Shown: positions 40,662 to 50,669 of the stretch, in pieces | Position numbering within the stretch: the first letter of the stretch is position 1 | Layout: every line of letters begins with the position of its first letter | From: [Zimmermannella] faecalis ATCC 13722 | GTDB lineage: Bacteria > Actinomycetota > Actinomycetes > Actinomycetales > Microbacteriaceae | Length of the DNA stretch: 64,000 nucleotides | Assembly (NCBI RefSeq): GCF_000381765.1 | Contig: NZ_KB907078.1 | Location: forward strand, 167,924 to 231,923 | Direction: 5' to 3' | The notes under the pieces: model-generated | Told to the model about the DNA's origin: nothing | Databases searched by the model: none | Seen by the model: only the letters and a program-made list of their open reading frames with translations | Position numbers and translations under genes: made by a program

Positions 40662-43190
40662 CTAGTCGTCGGTGCCGGTGGTCACTTCGGCCTCGGCGTT
40701 GCTCGCCGCGGTCTCACCCGCCGACACGCCAACGGCCTGTCGCTCGGGGCGCTTCACGTCGAAGTCAAATTTACCGTCGGCGTAGTCGACTGCGACGTGG
40801 TCGCCGCCGCGAAGCTCGCCGCGCAGGATGAGCTCCGACAGTTGGTCTTCGACCTCCTGCTGCATCGCGCGACGCAGCGGACGCGCGCCAAGCGCGGGGT
40901 CGTAGCCCACCTTGATGAGCTGCTCCTTCGCCGTGTCGGTGAGCTTGACCGTCATGTCTTGGTCGAGCATCCGGTCGGCTAGGCGCTTCGTGAACAGGTC
41001 GACGATCTGCAGGAGCTCCTTCGGCGACAGCTGCGGGAACACGATCGTGTCGTCGACACGGTTGAGGAACTCGGGCTTGAAGTGCTTCTTGAGCTCCTCG
41101 TTCACCTTCGCCTTCATGCGGTCGTACGACGTCTGCGTGTCGCCCTCGACCTGGAAGCCGACGGGGCCACCCGTGATGTCCTTCGTGCCGAGGTTCGTGG
41201 TCATGATGATCACGGTGTTCTTGAAGTCGATCACGCGGCCCTGGCCGTCGGTGAGTCGACCCTCTTCAAGAATCTGCAGCAGCGAGTTGAAGATGTCGGG
41301 GTGTGCCTTCTCGATCTCGTCGAACAGCACGACCGAGAACGGCTTGCGGCGCACCTTTTCGGTGAGCTGGCCGCCCTCTTCGAAGCCGACGAATCCGGGA
41401 GGGGCACCGAACAGGCGCGAGACCGTGTGCTTCTCGCCGAACTCCGACATGTCGAGCGTGATGAGCGCCGACTCGTCGTCGAAGAGGAACTCCGCGAGGG
41501 CCTTCGCGAGCTCGGTCTTACCGACACCGGTGGGGCCAGCGAAGATGAACGAGCCGGATGGGCGGTTCGGGTCCTTGAGGCCGGCGCGGGTGCGGCGGAT
41601 CGTGCGCGAGAGCGCCTTGACCGCTTCTTCCTGGCCGATGACGCGCTGGTGCAGCGCCTCTTCCATGAACACGAGACGCGCGGTCTCTTCTTCGGTGAGC
41701 TTGTAGACCGGAATGCCGGTGGCCTGGGCGAGCACCTCGGCGATGAGCCCGGCGTCAACCGTGCCCGTGGCCTTGACCTCGCCGGCCTTCCACTGCTTCT
41801 CGAGGCGCAGGCGCTCGCCGAGCAGCTGCTTCTCGTCGTCGCGCAGCGACGCCGCCTTCTCGAAGTCCTGCAGGTCGATCGCTTCTTCCTTGTCGCTGCG
41901 AACCTTTGCGATCTTCTCGTCGAGTTCGCGCAGCTCGGGCGGCGACGACAGCACCGACAGGCGCAGGCGTGCGCCGGCCTCGTCGATCAGGTCGATGGCC
42001 TTGTCGGGCAGCTGACGGTCAGACACGTAGCGGTCGCTCAGCTGCACGGCGGCAACGATCGCCTCGTCGGTGATCGTGACCTTGTGGAACGCCTCGTACT
42101 TGTCGCGCAGCCCCTTGAGAATGTTGATCGTGTGCTGCGCCGACGGCTCGTCGACGATCACCGACTGGAAGCGACGCTCGAGCGCCGCATCCTTCTCGAA
42201 GTGCTTCTTGTACTCGTCGAGCGTGGTCGCGCCGATGGTCTGCATCTCGCCGCGGGCGAGCATGGGCTTGAGGATGTTCGCCGCGTCGATCGCGCCCTCG
42301 GCCGAGCCGGCACCCACGAGGGTGTGGATCTCGTCGATGAACACGATGATGTCGCCGCGGTTCTTGATCTCCTTGGTGACCTTCTTGAGGCGTTCCTCGA
42401 AGTCACCGCGGTAGCGCGAGCCGGCGATGAGCGAGCCGAGGTCGAGCGCGTAGACCTGCTTGTCTTTCAGTGTCTCGGGCACTTCGCCGTTCACGATCGC
42501 CTGCGCGAGGCCCTCTACGACGGCGGTCTTGCCGACGCCGGGCTCACCGATCAGCACGGGGTTGTTCTTGGTACGGCGCGACAGAATCTGCATGACGCGC
42601 TCGATTTCCTTCTCGCGCCCGATCACCGGGTCGAGCTTGCTGTCGCGCGCCATCTGCGTGAGGTTCTCGCCGAACTGGTCGAGCACGGCCGAGCCCTGCG
42701 GGCTGGCCGACGACGAGGCGCCCTCGGGGCCGGCCGCGACCGGCTCCTTGCCCTGGTAGCCGGCGAGCAGCTGAATGACCTGCTGGCGCACCGAGTTGAG
42801 GTCGGCGCCGAGCTTCACGAGCACCTGCGCGGCAACGCCCTCGCCCTCGCGAATGAGGCCGAGGAGGATGTGCTCGGTGCCGATGTAGTTGTGGCCGAGC
42901 TGCAGCGCTTCGCGCAGCGATAGCTCCAGCACCTTCTTCGCGCGCGGGGTGAATGGGATGTGGCTTCCGGGCTTCTGCTGGCCCTTGCCGATGATGTCCT
43001 GCACCTGGTCGCGAACGGCTTCGAGTGAAATTCCGAGCGACTCGAGCGCCTTGGCTGCGACGCCGTCGCCCTCGTGAATCAGGCCGAGCAGCAGGTGCTC
43101 GGTTCCGATGTAGTTGTGGTTGAGCAGCTTCGCCTCTTCCTGGGCGAGCACGATCACGCGCCGAGCGCGGTCGGTAAAGCGTTCAAACAT
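40662..43190 (-). CDS. clpC: ATP-dependent Clp protease ATP-binding subunit ClpC
   Basis: Hsp100 unfoldase of 842 aa that delivers substrates to ClpP. Seen are the N-terminal double Clp-N domain (about 1-145), first AAA+ domain with GEPGVGKT (about 205), a UVR/middle region (about 410-460; [16 protein letters not shown]), second AAA+ domain with GPTGVGKTE (about 545) and the D2-small domain with [16 protein letters not shown]. Length and order match actinobacterial ClpC, not ClpB, whose long coiled coil is absent. Ends acidic (GTDD). Monocistronic, closed by a strong terminator. Confidence 0.97.
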   Translation of the reverse strand: MFERFTDRARRVIVLAQEEAKLLNHNYIGTEHLLLGLIHEGDGVAAKALESLGISLEAVRDQVQDIIGKGQQKPGSHIPFTPRAKKVLELSLREALQLGHNYIGTEHILLGLIREGEGVAAQVLVKLGADLNSVRQQVIQLLAGYQGKEPVAAGPEGASSSASPQGSAVLDQFGENLTQMARDSKLDPVIGREKEIERVMQILSRRTKNNPVLIGEPGVGKTAVVEGLAQAIVNGEVPETLKDKQVYALDLGSLIAGSRYRGDFEERLKKVTKEIKNRGDIIVFIDEIHTLVGAGSAEGAIDAANILKPMLARGEMQTIGATTLDEYKKHFEKDAALERRFQSVIVDEPSAQHTINILKGLRDKYEAFHKVTITDEAIVAAVQLSDRYVSDRQLPDKAIDLIDEAGARLRLSVLSSPPELRELDEKIAKVRSDKEEAIDLQDFEKAASLRDDEKQLLGERLRLEKQWKAGEVKATGTVDAGLIAEVLAQATGIPVYKLTEEETARLVFMEEALHQRVIGQEEAVKALSRTIRRTRAGLKDPNRPSGSFIFAGPTGVGKTELAKALAEFLFDDESALITLDMSEFGEKHTVSRLFGAPPGFVGFEEGGQLTEKVRRKPFSVVLFDEIEKAHPDIFNSLLQILEEGRLTDGQGRVIDFKNTVIIMTTNLGTKDITGGPVGFQVEGDTQTSYDRMKAKVNEELKKHFKPEFLNRVDDTIVFPQLSPKELLQIVDLFTKRLADRMLDQDMTVKLTDTAKEQLIKVGYDPALGARPLRRAMQQEVEDQLSELILRGELRGGDHVAVDYADGKFDFDVKRPERQAVGVSAGETAASNAEAEVTTGTDD

Positions 43191-43271
43191 CAGGCGTCTC
43201 CTTACGAGTTGTTAGAAGACTAAACGCGTGCCGCCTGAGATCGCGCCCCTGTTCGCCGTTGGCGTGCACCC

Positions 43272-44387
43272 CTACGGGGTCGGGGCAAGTTCGGGCGTGC
43301 ACGACGCCTTCGCCGACACCATCGCGTCTTGCCACAGCTCGCCGAGCGCCTGCGACGACGCGGGCCAGCCCCGGTCGCCGGTGAACGCGCATCCGGCCAC
43401 CTCGAAGGCGAACTTGAAGTTGCCGCCGTCGATGAGCGGGTTGCCGAGCACCTCGACCTGGTAGTTCACGTCGTCGCCGAGGCGCTCCATGAGTTCGGGC
43501 AGGCGTTCCCAGACGGCGGTGGTCATGAACGCGTCGTCGGCCTCGGCCGCGGTGACGTCGCTCATCGCGTCGTCGAAGCTCACGACCTCGATCTGCAACG
43601 GCACGTCGGACTCGGGGTGATACGCGACCTCGCAGCTCGCGAGGTCGGCGATCTGCATGAACGTCGTGGCGACCTTCGAGGCCTGCGAGAACTCGGTCTT
43701 GCCGGGGAACGTCGCGGCGTGGAACTCGGCCTTGAAGTGCGCGTTCGGCACGAGGATGTCCCACTGCCCGTCGTCCGAGCCGGGGTCGGTGACGCCGCGA
43801 AGGGCCGACACGGTCTTGTCGGCCTGTTCGGCGTCGGCGTCGTCGGGCAGCTCGATCGCGATGTAGCGCGGGTCGGGCGACTCGACCTCGTCGCCGTCGA
43901 GCACGTCGTCGCGCGGCAGCATCGAGATGCGTTCGGAGTAGCCGCTCACCGACACCGCATCGACGCCGTCTTGCTGCAGCTCGAGCCAGAAGGCGAGCTG
44001 TTCGGCGAGGGCCTCGCTGTCGAGGTTGTCGAAGTACGAATAGGTCGATTCGCCGAGCGCGAGCTCGGGCGAGCTCGAGCTGACGCCCTGCTCGTCGGCG
44101 GTCGCCTCGAACGTCGCGGTCTCGGCGCCGACGGCGGCGAGCTCCTCGGCCGAGATGTCCTCGACGAGCGTGACGTCGAGCCCGTACACGTCGGTGCGTT
44201 CGCTCGAAATGTCGAGTTCTGCGTCGGTAACGCCGGGAAGTTCACGGATGCCCTTCACCAGGTTCGCGAGCGGGTTCGTGTTCACGAACGTTCCGGTGGG
44301 CTGAGCGGCGGCGCAGCCGGTGAGCGATGACAGCGACAGCATCGAGCCGATCGCGGCAAGGCCCAGCAGGAGTCGGCGCACGCGCAT
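43272..44387 (-). CDS. Hypothetical lipoprotein
   Basis: Predicted lipoprotein of 371 aa, lipobox SLTGC with Cys25. The mature part is acidic, has no motif that I recognise, and seems to be alpha/beta with two segments starting VKGIRELPGVTDAELD and VSALRGVTDPGSD that suggest an internal duplication. Two later cysteines (ASCEVAYH, VAGCAF) plus one at the C-terminus may form disulfides outside the cell. It begins 117 bp from the small membrane protein gene on the same strand. Function unknown. Confidence 0.8.
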   Translation of the reverse strand: MRVRRLLLGLAAIGSMLSLSSLTGCAAAQPTGTFVNTNPLANLVKGIRELPGVTDAELDISSERTDVYGLDVTLVEDISAEELAAVGAETATFEATADEQGVSSSSPELALGESTYSYFDNLDSEALAEQLAFWLELQQDGVDAVSVSGYSERISMLPRDDVLDGDEVESPDPRYIAIELPDDADAEQADKTVSALRGVTDPGSDDGQWDILVPNAHFKAEFHAATFPGKTEFSQASKVATTFMQIADLASCEVAYHPESDVPLQIEVVSFDDAMSDVTAAEADDAFMTTAVWERLPELMERLGDDVNYQVEVLGNPLIDGGNFKFAFEVAGCAFTGDRGWPASSQALGELWQDAMVSAKASCTPELAPTP

Positions 44388-44504
44388 CCCTCCCTACTTG
44401 CAGCCCGGCACGGTCATCGCGCGACAGCTGCGGGTGTGCGCGACCACGCCAGCGTACGACCGCGACCGGAGTAGACCCTGGGCTTTGCCCGAACGTCGAC
44501 CGGG

Positions 44505-44696
44505 CTACGCCTCGGGGGTGCGCTTGCCGCGCTCCCGCTCGAAGCGCTCGCGCTCTTCGCGCTCGACGTCGGCGCGTTCGCTGCGAATCTTGCGGTCAGC
44601 GTTGAGGGCGGCGTAGATGATGCAGCCGAAGAAGGCGCCAATGACGATGGTCGGGATCACCGACCAGAGCGCGTTCCACCACCAAGCTGCATCCAT
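44505..44696 (-). CDS. Small single-pass membrane protein
   Basis: A 63-aa protein with one strong transmembrane helix (about 10-32, VIPTIVIGAFFGCIIYAAL) followed by a highly charged Arg/Glu-rich cytoplasmic tail that would form a helix (RSERADVEREERERFERERG). Proteins of this shape are often found between lysS and clpC in Microbacteriaceae, but no function is known. Its ATG lies 109 bp beyond the lysS stop on the same strand. Confidence 0.7.
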   Translation of the reverse strand: MDAAWWWNALWSVIPTIVIGAFFGCIIYAALNADRKIRSERADVEREERERFERERGKRTPEA

Positions 44697-44805
44697 AACC
44701 CGCCTATCCTATCGCGCGAAGCCGCGCGGCGGCGCCTGCCGGAGGGGCTTCCCCGGTTTGCTGCGCCGGCCTACTTCACGGGGCCGACCTACTTCGCGCG
44801 GCCGC

Positions 44806-46308
44806 CTACTTCACGAGCGGGAAGAGCACGGTCTCGCGAATACCGAGGCCGGTGAGCGCCATGAGCAGGCGGTCGATGCCCATGCCCATGCCGCCCGACG
44901 GGGGCATTGCGTGCTCGAGCGCGGCGAGGAAGTCCTCGTCGAGGCGCATCGCCTCGTCGTCACCGCGGGCGGCCTCGCGGGCCTGCTCGACGAAGCGGGC
45001 GCGCTGGTCGACCGGGTCGATGAGCTCGGAATACCCCGTGGCGAGCTCGAACCCGCGCACGTAGAGGTCCCACTTCTCGACGACGCCCGGCTTCGAGCGG
45101 TGCGCCGCCGTGAGCGGCGAGGTCTCGACGGGGAAGTCCATGACGAAGGTCGGCCGCTCGAGGTCGCCCTTCACGAAGTGCTCCCAGAGCTCTTCGACGA
45201 GCTTGCCGTGGTTCGGCAGCTTCACCTCGACGCCCTCGCGCTCGGCGAGCGCGACGAGCTCGTCGACCGAGGTGTCGGGCGTGATCTCGACGCCGGCCTT
45301 CTCGCTGAGCGACTCGTACATCGAGATGCGCGGCCACTCGCCGCCCAGGTCGAACTCGGTGCCGTCAGCCCAGGTGACGACGGCCGAGCCGTCGGTCGAA
45401 ACGGCCTTCGCGGCGTTCTGCACGAGCTCCTGAGTGAGGTCGGCGATCGCGTTGTAGTCGCCGTACGCGAGGTACGCCTCGAGCATCGCGAACTCGGGCG
45501 AGTGGGTCGAGTCGGCGCCCTCGTTACGGAAGTTGCGGTTGATCTCAAACACTCGCTCGAGCCCGCCGACGACGGCGCGCTTGAGGTAGAGCTCGGGTGC
45601 GATGCGCAGGAACAGCTCGGTGTCGAACGCGTTCGAGTGCGTCACGAACGGGCGGGCCGCGGCGCCGCCGTGGAGCGTCTGCAGCATCGGCGTCTCGACC
45701 TCGAGGAACCCGTGGCGGGCGAACGTCTCGCGCAGCGACGCGTTCGCGCGGGCGCGGGTGACGACCATCTCGCGCGCGGCGGGGCGGGCGATGAGGTCGA
45801 GGTAGCGCTGGCGCACGCGGGTTTCTTCGTTGAGCTCGCGGTGCAGCGTCGGCAGCGGACGCAGCGACTTCGACGCCATCTGCCACTCCGTCGCCATGAT
45901 CGACAGCTCGCCGCGACGAGACGTGATGACCTCGCCCTTCACGAACACGAGGTCGCCGAGGTCGACAAACTCCTTCCAGGCCGCGAGCGCATCCTCGCCC
46001 ACCTCTGCGAGCGAGAGCATCGCCTGAATCTTCGCGCCGCCACCCGACTGCAGGGCCGCGAACGCGAGCTTGCCGGTGTTGCGCACGTGCATGACGCGGC
46101 CGACGACGCCGGCGATGTGGCCGGTCTTCACGTCGGCCTCGAGGCCCTGGTTGTTCGCGACGATGTTGTCGATCGTGTCGCTGATCGGCAGCTCAAGCGG
46201 ATACGGCGTCAGGCCCGCTTCGAGCATGCGGGCGCGCTTGTCGAGGCGAACCTGCGTCTGCTCCGAGAGCTCTTCGGCGGTGAGTTCGGGCTCCTGGCGG
46301 TCGGCCAT
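44806..46308 (-). CDS. lysS: Lysyl-tRNA synthetase, class II
   Basis: Enzyme of 500 aa charging tRNA-Lys. The OB-fold anticodon domain is at about 55-160; motif 2 is [18 protein letters not shown] and motif 3 is [12 protein letters not shown] at the C-terminus. The ATG at 46308 (MADRQEPEL) has AGGAGC upstream; the frame extends 20 codons further with arginine-rich shadow sequence. All class II core residues seem present, so this is the functional enzyme and not a truncated paralogue. Confidence 0.96.
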   Translation of the reverse strand: MADRQEPELTAEELSEQTQVRLDKRARMLEAGLTPYPLELPISDTIDNIVANNQGLEADVKTGHIAGVVGRVMHVRNTGKLAFAALQSGGGAKIQAMLSLAEVGEDALAAWKEFVDLGDLVFVKGEVITSRRGELSIMATEWQMASKSLRPLPTLHRELNEETRVRQRYLDLIARPAAREMVVTRARANASLRETFARHGFLEVETPMLQTLHGGAAARPFVTHSNAFDTELFLRIAPELYLKRAVVGGLERVFEINRNFRNEGADSTHSPEFAMLEAYLAYGDYNAIADLTQELVQNAAKAVSTDGSAVVTWADGTEFDLGGEWPRISMYESLSEKAGVEITPDTSVDELVALAEREGVEVKLPNHGKLVEELWEHFVKGDLERPTFVMDFPVETSPLTAAHRSKPGVVEKWDLYVRGFELATGYSELIDPVDQRARFVEQAREAARGDDEAMRLDEDFLAALEHAMPPSGGMGMGIDRLLMALTGLGIRETVLFPLVK

Positions 46309-46409
46309 GCGTGCTCCTATCGTGCGGCGATGAAGATGCCGCCGCGTACGTCGGGCGGGCGAAGCCACCAGTTTACTGGTGTCGCGTATCCGGGCCAGTT
46401 GGTGGGGTT

Positions 46410-46503
46410 GGGCTAGTTCGACGAACTAGCCCAAGAAAGAGGGGTGCGGCGCAGCCGGCTGCGGCCGACCCCCATATTTCGGGCTGGTTCGACGAACTAG
46501 CCC
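46410..46503. repeat. Paired identical hairpins around a GC-rich stem
   Basis: GGGCTAGTTC-GAC-GAACTAGCCC (46410-46432) recurs with one change at 46481-46503. Between them GGGGTGCGGC and GCCGACCCC pair around the palindrome GCAGCCGGCTGC. The distal arm of the first hairpin can also pair with the proximal arm of the second, so two exclusive folds are possible. Part of the 370-bp gap between lysS and panC. Confidence 0.75.
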
Positions 46504-46516
46504 AGAATCTCGGCCG

Positions 46517-46548
46517 ACGGATACGCGGGGCGGTCCCCGCGTATCCGT
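46517..46548. repeat. Perfect 14-bp stem hairpin
   Basis: ACGGATACGCGGGG and CCCCGCGTATCCGT are fully complementary with a CGGT loop. No T-tract follows on either strand, so it may be a protein site, a processing signal or a structural element instead of a simple terminator. Confidence 0.75.
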
Positions 46549-46587
46549 GCCTGGGTGCTGGCCCAGGTCGTCCGGACGTTTGGCTAT

Positions 46588-46649
46588 CTAGCCCGAGAAC
46601 AGGGGGTCCTCGCCCTGTACGTGACGAGGACCCCCTCTTTTCGGGCTAG
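46588..46649 (-). terminator. Nested terminator downstream of panC
   Basis: An inner 12-bp stem AGGGGGTCCTCG / CGAGGACCCCCT (46601-46612, 46625-46636) is enclosed by an outer 9-bp stem CTAGCCCGA / TCGGGCTAG. A CTTTT run follows the inner stem on the plus strand and GTTCTCGGG on the minus strand. It lies about 30 bp beyond the panC stop. Confidence 0.8.
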
Positions 46650-46678
46650 TTAGCAGCAGGCAACCGAGGCCCACCACC

Positions 46679-47533
46679 TCAGACTTCAAACGCCAGGTTG
46701 TCGATGAGTCGGGTCGTCCCGACCCTGGCCGCGGTCAGGGCGAGCACGTCGCCGCGGTGATCGTCGCTCACCGGGGCGAACGTCGCGGGGTCGACGAACT
46801 CGACGTAGTCGGGGGCGATCCCGGCATCGGCATATACGGCTTCGGCGGCAGCCCGAGCAGCACGGATACGCGCCTCACCACCCGAGGCAGGCCCGGTCGC
46901 GGCGTCGGCGGCGCTCCGCAATGCGAGCGAGAGCGTGCGGGCCCGGTCGCGGTCGGCGCCTTCGAGGTACGTGTTGCGGCTCGAGAGGGCGAGGCCGTCG
47001 GGTTCGCGCACGATGGGTTGGGCGGCGATCTCGAGTGGGAAGTGGAGTTCGCGCACCATGCGGCGCACGAGGGCGAGCTGTTGCGCATCCTTTTCGCCGA
47101 ACACCGCGACGTGGGGGCGCACGAGGTGGAAGAGCTTGGCGACGACGGTGAGGACCCCGTCGAAGTGGCCGGGTCGGGTGACGCCCTCGAGGATGCGCCC
47201 GGCCTCCCCCGCCGAGACGGTCGTGGTGGCGGGCCAGTTTGGGTACATTTCGTCGACCGTCGGGTGGAAGACGTGCTCGATGCCGGCGGCGTCGAGCAGC
47301 GCGAGGTCGGCGTCGAGGGGGCGCGGGTAGCGGTCGTAGTCTTCGTTTGGCCCGAACTGCAGCGGATTCACGAAGATCGAGACGATGACGGTGTCGGCGA
47401 GGCGCTTGGCGAGTTCGACGAGGGCGAGGTGTCCGGAATGGAGCGCGCCCATGGTCGGCACGAGCGCGACGAGGCCGAGGTCGTCGCGGTCACGCAGCGC
47501 GCGGAGTCCCTCGATGTCGAGTAGCTGAGTCAC
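46679..47533 (-). CDS. panC: Pantothenate synthetase
   Basis: Ligase of 284 aa joining pantoate and beta-alanine with ATP. The HIGH-type motif is GALHSGHLAL (about 29-38) and the KMSKS-type loop is ALSSRNTYL (about 178-186); FVNPLQFGPNEDYDRYPR is the pantoate site. GTG start. The DUF2520 gene often found upstream of panC in actinobacteria is present at 49205, but a frameshifted gene now lies between. No panB or panD is in the window. Confidence 0.95.
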   Translation of the reverse strand: MTQLLDIEGLRALRDRDDLGLVALVPTMGALHSGHLALVELAKRLADTVIVSIFVNPLQFGPNEDYDRYPRPLDADLALLDAAGIEHVFHPTVDEMYPNWPATTTVSAGEAGRILEGVTRPGHFDGVLTVVAKLFHLVRPHVAVFGEKDAQQLALVRRMVRELHFPLEIAAQPIVREPDGLALSSRNTYLEGADRDRARTLSLALRSAADAATGPASGGEARIRAARAAAEAVYADAGIAPDYVEFVDPATFAPVSDDHRGDVLALTAARVGTTRLIDNLAFEV

Positions 47534-47647
47534 CCGACGAGTCTAGAGCGGGCCCGCTCACACCCACGCCGCACGCGGGTCGCGCATCCGCCTCGTCGGA
47601 GCTCATGATTGGCTACGGATGCGGTCACGTCGAGCGAGGGGGCGGTT

Positions 47648-48626
47648 ATGGGGCACGCAGCACGAACGGGGCGATTCCGGATGCGCGTGGCGGCGCTGTC
47701 TGTGGCGGTCGGGCTGACGCTCGCAGTGGCCAGATGCACGGTCGCATCCGACGCACCCGGCCAGACATCCGGCGCCTCAGAGTCGACAGCTCCCGACTCC
47801 ACCGACGGCAACGGCCGCCCTCGAGTCGGCGTCGCAGGTGCGCGGCTGCGTGTTCCCGCTGTATCCCGACGCCAATCAACCGATGGAGTGGGTCGTCGAG
47901 CTCGCGCAGGAAGACCAGCTGCCGCTCATCGAGGCGCTGCGCGCCGACCCCGACGTCTTCGAGGCGAACACGTCAGAAGCGCTCGCGTTCTCCTACGACG
48001 TCACCGACGACGGTGGCCACACGGTCATGGTGTCGTACGTCTTCTTAGGTGACGCCTGGATAATCGACCTCGATGGCGTGAAGTTCGGCGTGCTGACGGC
48101 GTCGGCGGTGCGGAACCTCATCACGTCGGTCACCGAGCAGAACCCCGACGTCGACTTCCCGCTCGCGACCGACCCGCCGAAGGGATACGACGCGACGTGC
48201 GCGGCGGCCGACGCGAAGACGGCGACGCAGCGGTACGGACTCATTCTCGAGCCCTACGACATCGGCGGCACCGACTATCCGTGGTCGCTCGACGACGAGA
48301 GCACCATCGCGGCGGCCGAGGAGACGTTCGATCCGTGTGCCGAGCTGTCGTCGATCACGGTCACCGTCGAGGGCGGCACGGTCTCGTCGCCCTCGCACAT
48401 CATGTTGTTCCATCACGGCGACTACCTGGGTACTGCGAGCTCCGAGGCGTACGGCTTCTGGCCATCCACCGAGCGCCTCGATGATGGCTCGATTCAGGTG
48501 ACCTACACCTATCCGCTGCCGGACGAGAGCAACGCCGCGGCGAGCGGCCGCGCGGTCTCGGTATTCACGCGGAACGACTCAATGCAGGGCGTCGACCACA
48601 CCGGTGAGTTCCCGCCGCAGGGGTAG
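47648..48626 (+). pseudogene. Frameshifted lipoprotein gene
   Basis: The 5' part (ATG 47648 with GAGGGGG upstream) encodes a signal sequence and LAVARC, a poor lipobox because Arg precedes the Cys, then a Ser/Thr-rich linker. The rest of the protein, 260 residues from VRGCVFPLYPD to the stop at 48624, is in another frame that has a stop at 47715 and no own signal. One extra C near 47816 (GGCCGCCC) explains the shift. The C-terminal domain is acidic with three cysteines and of unknown function. Either a real inactivation or a sequencing error. Confidence 0.7.
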
Positions 48627-48629
48627 CCG

Positions 48630-49202
48630 TCAGCACCCACTCACGGTCGCAGCTTTCATCCACCCGCCGGTCTCGTAGGCGAAGCGTTCGAGCACAATGC
48701 CGGGTCTCCAGCCGCGGGTGATGCCGATGAAGTAGCTGTCGACGTCGGGCGCGCACTGGTCGAAGTACCAGCGGGACCGTGAGACGTGGGTGCGGTAGGT
48801 GACGACCATGACCGTGTCCCAGCCCTGCTCGTTGGCGAGCTGCTGCACGTATTCGGCCTCGCCGCGCGTGTCGAACGGGTCGGGCGTGAAGCAGTAGAGC
48901 GACATGGTGGTCGCGAGGTCGATCGTGGCGCCGTCTTCGTAGTCGCGGCAGATCCAGGGCACGCGCGCCGGATCGCTCAGGGGGTCAGGCGACGACACGA
49001 CGAGGTTGTCGGCGTAGCCGCGGTTCGCGAGCTCGAGCGCGTGGCCGAGCCGCTCGTTCGGAACGCCGAGCACGACGATCGCGTCGACGTCGCGGGCCGC
49101 GTCGCGCACGGGAAGAAAGTAGACGCAGCCGAAGCCAAGCACCATTGCCGCGAGGGTCGCCCCGGCCTGCCACCAGAGGCGTCGCAGCCACCGGTCGGCC
49201 AC
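48630..49202 (-). CDS. DUF218 / YdcF-ElyC-like envelope protein
   Basis: A 190-aa protein with one N-terminal transmembrane helix (about 8-30) and a DUF218 domain: DAIVVLGVPNERLGHALELANRG, NLVVSSP and VMVVTYRTHVSRSRWYFDQC. It is a paralogue of the protein at 13790. GTG start, only 2 bp after the stop of the DUF2520 gene, so co-transcribed with it. The DUF218 domain is linked to envelope glycan metabolism in other bacteria, but no reaction is proven for this type. Confidence 0.82.
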   Translation of the reverse strand: MADRWLRRLWWQAGATLAAMVLGFGCVYFLPVRDAARDVDAIVVLGVPNERLGHALELANRGYADNLVVSSPDPLSDPARVPWICRDYEDGATIDLATTMSLYCFTPDPFDTRGEAEYVQQLANEQGWDTVMVVTYRTHVSRSRWYFDQCAPDVDSYFIGITRGWRPGIVLERFAYETGGWMKAATVSGC

Positions 49203-49204
49203 CG

Positions 49205-49957
49205 TTACTGCTCCGGGTCGTCGAGGTCGGCGAGCGAGTCGTCGACGGTGAGCGGGTCGCCGGCCTGCGCGAGCGCGTTGTCGGCAGCCGAACGCACGAG
49301 ACTCGAGAGCACGAAGCCGGGCTGGTCAACGCCGATTTCGTCGAGCAGGCTCGTCGCCTGCTGCACGATCGAGCGGGTGAACGAGGTCGCGGTCGCGACG
49401 GCCTCGGCGTACTTGCCGCGGTTCTCCTCAGCGATGACGACGGGCTCGGCGCCGAGTTCGACGACGAGCGCCTGCGCGATCGGCAGCACCGGGCGCGGCG
49501 CGGTGACGGCGCACCAGCCCTCGCGCAACCGGGCGAGGTCGAGCGAGGTGCCGGTCACGTCGATGGCGGGGTGAATCGCGAGCGGAATCACGCCCCGGTC
49601 GAGCGCCTTGCCGAGCGGCGCAGTGCCGTATTCGGCGCAGTTGTGCACGACGAGCTGGCCGGGCACCCAGGCGCCCTGCTCGGTGAGCTCGCGGATACGC
49701 GCCTCGAGCCGGTCGGCGGGCTCGGCGAGAATCACGAGTTCCGATCGCTCGATGACCTGCTCGGCGGTGAGTCGCCCCGCGCCCGGCAGGATCGCCTTCA
49801 GCCGATCTGCGGCCTCACCGTCGCTGACGGCGGCACCGATGAGCGCGTGGCCGGCGCCGGCGAGGCCGGCCGCGAACACGGGCCCGAAGGGAGCGTCGCC
49901 GACGAGTCCGACGCCGAGTCGGCCGTCGCGCTGCTGCGCGGAATCGAATGAGGTCAT
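49205..49957 (-). CDS. Rossmann-like and DUF2520 domain-containing protein
   Basis: A 250-aa protein with an N-terminal Rossmann-type domain (LGVGLVGDAPFGPVFAAGL; the glycine-rich turn is loose) and the C-terminal helical DUF2520 domain (about 130-240; PLAIHPAIDVTG, ENRGKYAEAVATATSF). The family resembles ketopantoate reductase/pyrroline-carboxylate reductase folds and is usually encoded beside panC, hinting at a role in pantothenate synthesis. The catalytic function is not established. Followed at 2 bp by the DUF218 gene. Confidence 0.85.
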   Translation of the reverse strand: MTSFDSAQQRDGRLGVGLVGDAPFGPVFAAGLAGAGHALIGAAVSDGEAADRLKAILPGAGRLTAEQVIERSELVILAEPADRLEARIRELTEQGAWVPGQLVVHNCAEYGTAPLGKALDRGVIPLAIHPAIDVTGTSLDLARLREGWCAVTAPRPVLPIAQALVVELGAEPVVIAEENRGKYAEAVATATSFTRSIVQQATSLLDEIGVDQPGFVLSSLVRSAADNALAQAGDPLTVDDSLADLDDPEQ

Positions 49958-50047
49958 GCCAGCTTTCTGAGCGGGAAGCGGTCGGCGACAATCCTAGCGA
50001 GCGGGGCTAGCCGGCGATGTTGCGCGTCGAACGGCGAGCCGCAGCCC

Positions 50048-50590
50048 CTACAACCGCCCGTAGTGCGCGAGCACGTCGCGCATCGCGAGCTCGAGGGCGT
50101 CGTGCGCGTCGATGTCGAGTTCGGCGCCGAGGTAGTTCACCGAGAGTGTGACGTCGTCGAAGTAGGCGACGTAGCGGCCGGAGTTCCCGGCGATCGACCA
50201 CACGTTGACGTCGACGCCATCGATCGTCACGATCTCGTCGTTCTCTGACGGCGTCTCGGGTTCGGTAACCCAGAGCACGAGCGAGGGCGTCGTGTAGTCG
50301 TTGATGCCGCTCCAGTCGCAGCCCGGGGCGTCGGCCGTCGTCAGCTCGACCGGTTCGAGCTCGGCGAGCCCGAGTTCTTCGAGCGTCTCGTCGCTGAGCG
50401 CGGTGCAGGCATCGACCTCGTCGGCGGCGAGGGGACGCTCGGCGTCGGTGACGTCTTCGCCGTTGACCGTGTGCGTCACTTCCTGTACCGAGCAGCCGCT
50501 GAGCAGCAACGCGGCGCCGGCGAACGCGGCGACCGCCGCGAGGCGCGGGCGGCGAATGGCGGCGAGGAACGAGAACGATCGAGGCTCCAT
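50048..50590 (-). CDS. Lipoprotein with DUF3558-like domain
   Basis: Predicted lipoprotein of 180 aa; lipobox LLSGC with Cys33. The mature domain has VDACTALSDETLEELGL and, later, APGCDWSG, the Cys pair and C-x-W pattern of DUF3558-type actinobacterial lipoproteins. Function of the family is unknown. The ATG at 50590 is chosen; the frame extends 21 codons upstream without support. Stands alone between the DUF2520 gene and the regulator gene. Confidence 0.8.
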   Translation of the reverse strand: MEPRSFSFLAAIRRPRLAAVAAFAGAALLLSGCSVQEVTHTVNGEDVTDAERPLAADEVDACTALSDETLEELGLAELEPVELTTADAPGCDWSGINDYTTPSLVLWVTEPETPSENDEIVTIDGVDVNVWSIAGNSGRYVAYFDDVTLSVNYLGAELDIDAHDALELAMRDVLAHYGRL

Positions 50591-50669
50591 GCGCCCATCC
50601 TTACCCGACCAGCATGCGGCCGCATCACTCCCGGGAACGAACTCGACGCGCATCCCCGGCAGAGGACCG

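Noticed and set aside
41082..42923. 613-codon plus-strand frame across clpC
   Set aside because: Antisense shadow of clpC with no recognisable motif.
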